Positions 62,109 to 64,000 of a stretch of DNA of 64,000 nucleotides are shown piece after piece (the stretch's first letter is position 1; each line of letters begins with the position of its first letter). The notes beneath the pieces were generated by a model that was not told the origin of the DNA, made no database searches, and worked only from the letters and a program-made list of their open reading frames with translations. The stretch spans positions 1 to 64,000 of the forward strand of contig NZ_AWFA01000010.1 of NCBI RefSeq assembly GCF_000682675.1. Direction: 5' to 3'. Position numbers and translations under genes: made by a program. The stretch is from Hyphomonas pacifica (GTDB lineage Bacteria; Pseudomonadota; Alphaproteobacteria; Caulobacterales; Hyphomonadaceae).

Positions 62109-62663
62109 ATGAAAAAGACAATAAGTCTGGCTGCGCTTGCGCTTGTCGCCGCCACACCTGCGGCTTTTGCACAGGTCACAATCCTGGGCGGAGGCATCGC
62201 CAAGGAGTGCTTTGAAGCCGCAAAGTATGAAAAGCTCAGCCCCGGTGAGGGAGAGGAAATCTGCACCCGCGCCATCGAATCAGAGGCTCTGAATCCCAGC
62301 AATCGGGCCGCCACATACACGAATCGCGGCGTGTTGCGGATGCGTGCAGGCAAGTATGACAAGGCTTTGTCCGATTACGAAACCGCCAAGAAACTTAAAC
62401 CGGAAGCCGGTGAAGTTTATCTGAATGAAGGAGCAGCATACATATTCCTCAAGGATTATCCCGAGGCATTAGAGGCCTTGACCACGGCAATCGGCCTGCA
62501 ATCCAGTGACATCCACGCCGCTTATTACAATCGCGCCATTGCCAAGGAAAAGCTCGGAGACATCCAAGGTGCCTATCTGGACTTCCAGAAAGCGGTGGAA
62601 CTGAAGCCGGAATGGGATCTTGCCGAGTGGCAACTTTCGCGGTTTGAGGTCACGACAAACTGA
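62109..62663 (+). CDS. Exported TPR-repeat protein
   Basis: The 184-residue protein has a signal peptide (MKKTISLAALALVAATPAAFAQ) and three to four TPR units (about 65-175: RAATYTNRGVLRMRAGKYDKALSDYETAKKLKPE, GEVYLNEGAAYIFLKDYPEALEALTTAIGLQ, AAYYNRAIAKEKLGDIQGAYLDFQKAVELKPE). It probably binds partner proteins in the periplasm. It is divergent from ctaC. I start at the ATG of the signal peptide. The partner is unknown. Confidence 0.85.
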   Translation: MKKTISLAALALVAATPAAFAQVTILGGGIAKECFEAAKYEKLSPGEGEEICTRAIESEALNPSNRAATYTNRGVLRMRAGKYDKALSDYETAKKLKPEAGEVYLNEGAAYIFLKDYPEALEALTTAIGLQSSDIHAAYYNRAIAKEKLGDIQGAYLDFQKAVELKPEWDLAEWQLSRFEVTTN

Positions 62664-62720
62664 TACGCGATATGCGGCTTTGCCCTTGCGGGCGGCTGAG
62701 GCGTCGCGCATCTATTCTGG

Positions 62721-64000
62721 ATGACACAGACTCCCCTGCCCTTCGACCTCGCCAAAGCTTCACAAATTCTCGCTGATGCCACGCAAGGGGCGGATGACGG
62801 CGATCTGTTCATTGAGCGCTCCCGCTCTGAAAGCTTTGTCTTTGATGATGGCCGGCTCAAATCGGCCGCTTTTGACACAGACCAGGGCTTTGGCTTGCGT
62901 GTTGTCGCAGGAGAATCGACGGGTTCCGGCTATGCGTCCGAACTGTCTCTCGATGCTCTGAAGCGCGCCGCCAGTACGGCGTCTCAGGCCAGACGTGGCC
63001 ACGATGGCAAACTGGATGTTGGCCCGACACCGATCAATCGCCGCCTGTATGAGCCGATCGACCCAACCGCGGCGCCCGACTTTTCCGTAAAAACAGGCCT
63101 GCTGGCGGAGATTGATGCCTGGACCCGCGCTTATGATCCGCGCGTTGTACAGGTCTCCGTTTCTCTTGCGGGCAGCCACAAGGAAATCGACATTGTCCGC
63201 CCTGATGGCGCGACCTTCTCTGAAGTGCGCCCCCTGGTTCGCCTAAATGTTTCCGTGACGCTGGAAGAGAATGGCCGCCGCGAGTCTGCTGGCGCAGGCG
63301 CAGGTGGCCGCGCGGCCTATGAAGAATGGATCCAGCCGGAGCGCTGGCAGCAAATGGTCAAGCGCGCAATTCAGAAGGCGTCCGTAAACCTGCAATCCAT
63401 CCCGACTCCCGCCGGCAAAATGGAAGTCGTGCTCGGACCTGGCTGGCCAGCCGTTCTGCTGCATGAGGCCGTCGGCCATGGCCTTGAGGGAGACTTCAAC
63501 CGCAAGGGCACCAGCGTCTATGCGGGCCGAATCGGTGAACAGGTTGCCGCGAAAGGCGTCACCGTGATTGACGATGGCAGCATTGAACGCCGCCGCGGCT
63601 CCCTCTCCTTCGATGATGAGGGCACACCAACCCAACGCACGGTTCTGATCGAGGATGGCATTCTCAAGGGCTACATGCAGGACCGCCTGAATGCGCGACT
63701 CATGGGCCAGCGACCAACGGGTAACGGTCGCAGGGAAAGCTATGAAGCCTCCACCATGCCGCGGATGACCAACACGGTGATGCTCGGCGGAGACAAAGAT
63801 CCGGAAGAAATCGTTTCCTCCATCAAGCGCGGCCTGTGGGCCGTCGACTTTGGGGGCGGTCAGGTCGACATCACCTCAGGCAATTTCGTCTTCCAGTGTA
63901 CCGAAGCCTATCTGGTCGAGGACGGCAAAGTCGTCGCGCCAGTGAAGAATGCGACCCTGATTGGCCATGGGCCGACCGTGCTGCAGGATGTCACGATGAT
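62721..64000 (+). CDS. tldD: TldD metalloprotease (cut by window end)
   Basis: Over 426 codons are open to the window edge. The modulator-of-gyrase/TldD family features are LFIERSRSESFVFDDGRLKSAAFDTDQGFGLRVV, the zinc site HEAVGHGLEGDFNRKG, RRGSLSFDDEGTPTQRTVLIEDGILKGYMQDR and a late GGGQVDITSGNFVFQCTEAYLVEDG. With TldE it degrades unfolded peptides and modified-peptide leaders. The ATG at 62721 is the start. Its position next to the cytochrome oxidase operon is common in alphaproteobacteria. The 3' end is outside the window. Confidence 0.95.
   Translation, partial: MTQTPLPFDLAKASQILADATQGADDGDLFIERSRSESFVFDDGRLKSAAFDTDQGFGLRVVAGESTGSGYASELSLDALKRAASTASQARRGHDGKLDVGPTPINRRLYEPIDPTAAPDFSVKTGLLAEIDAWTRAYDPRVVQVSVSLAGSHKEIDIVRPDGATFSEVRPLVRLNVSVTLEENGRRESAGAGAGGRAAYEEWIQPERWQQMVKRAIQKASVNLQSIPTPAGKMEVVLGPGWPAVLLHEAVGHGLEGDFNRKGTSVYAGRIGEQVAAKGVTVIDDGSIERRRGSLSFDDEGTPTQRTVLIEDGILKGYMQDRLNARLMGQRPTGNGRRESYEASTMPRMTNTVMLGGDKDPEEIVSSIKRGLWAVDFGGGQVDITSGNFVFQCTEAYLVEDGKVVAPVKNATLIGHGPTVLQDVTM

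Overview
This 64 kb window is chromosomal DNA from an alphaproteobacterium, most likely of the Hyphomonadaceae/Caulobacterales kind. The taxonomic call is inference. It rests on the merR-ihfA-fabH-plsX-Cbp3/bamE order, a NepR-type anti-sigma factor, a DUF1476 ATPase-inhibitor protein, the tldD/ctaC-ctaD-ctaB-coxF-ctaG-ctaE-surf1-thrC block, a large suf operon ending in sufT and sufA, and an M23 peptidase-bactofilin pair like the one described in stalked and budding relatives. Genes are tightly packed with many 1-20 nt overlaps. No rRNA, prophage or CRISPR array was seen.

Layout. 1-4.3 kb: tRNA-Pro, then housekeeping genes on the minus strand (MerR regulator, IHF alpha, FabH, PlsX, Cbp3-like chaperone) with divergent bamE. 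4.3-11 kb: a gene-poor stretch with an orphan nepR-like gene, then an accessory catabolic island (alpha/beta hydrolase-flavin reductase fusion, second hydrolase, SDR, HSL-type esterase, family III CoA-transferase). 11-20.5 kb: a surface-polysaccharide locus (GT2 glycosyltransferase, hexapeptide acyltransferase, FkbH-like protein, acyl carrier protein, RfbC-like epimerase, sugar cytidylyltransferase, SAF-domain oxidoreductase, UDP-glucuronate decarboxylase-like enzyme, UDP-glucose dehydrogenase). 20.5-24.3 kb: fused pabBC, a decayed IS3-family element, tRNA-Gly and an HxlR regulator. 24.4-31.9 kb: secreted phytase-like esterase, candidate 6S RNA before the 5-FTHF cyclo-ligase gene, GH16 glycosidase, DUF1476 protein, purC, purS, TetR, PlsC-type acyltransferase, exported pyrophosphatase and a deoxyinosine glycosylase.

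31.9-39.1 kb: the suf Fe-S operon on the minus strand (cysteine desulfurase, sufB, a small NTF2-like gene, sufC, sufD, sufS, sufT, sufA). 39.2-54.2 kb: hydrolase, anmK, tyrS, a very large AsmA/YhdP-like protein, a one-cysteine Bcp peroxiredoxin, M23 peptidase plus bactofilin, S10 carboxypeptidase, NfeD-SPFH pair, Prx5, YqgE, EAL phosphodiesterase and a GNAT acetyltransferase. 54.2-62 kb: thrC and the cytochrome aa3 oxidase assembly operon. 62-64 kb: a TPR protein and tldD, cut by the window end.

How the genes work together. The polysaccharide locus links UDP-glucose to UDP-glucuronate and probably UDP-xylose, plus a separate nucleotide-sugar branch. Inside it sits an acyltransferase-FkbH-ACP trio that could build an ACP-bound three-carbon or acyl unit and place it on the glycan. 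This trio is the best candidate here for an undescribed system. Other points for a second look are the hydrolase-flavin reductase fusion, the orphan NepR, the NTF2-like gene inside suf, the Cys-rich SufB N-terminus and the exported pyrophosphatase.
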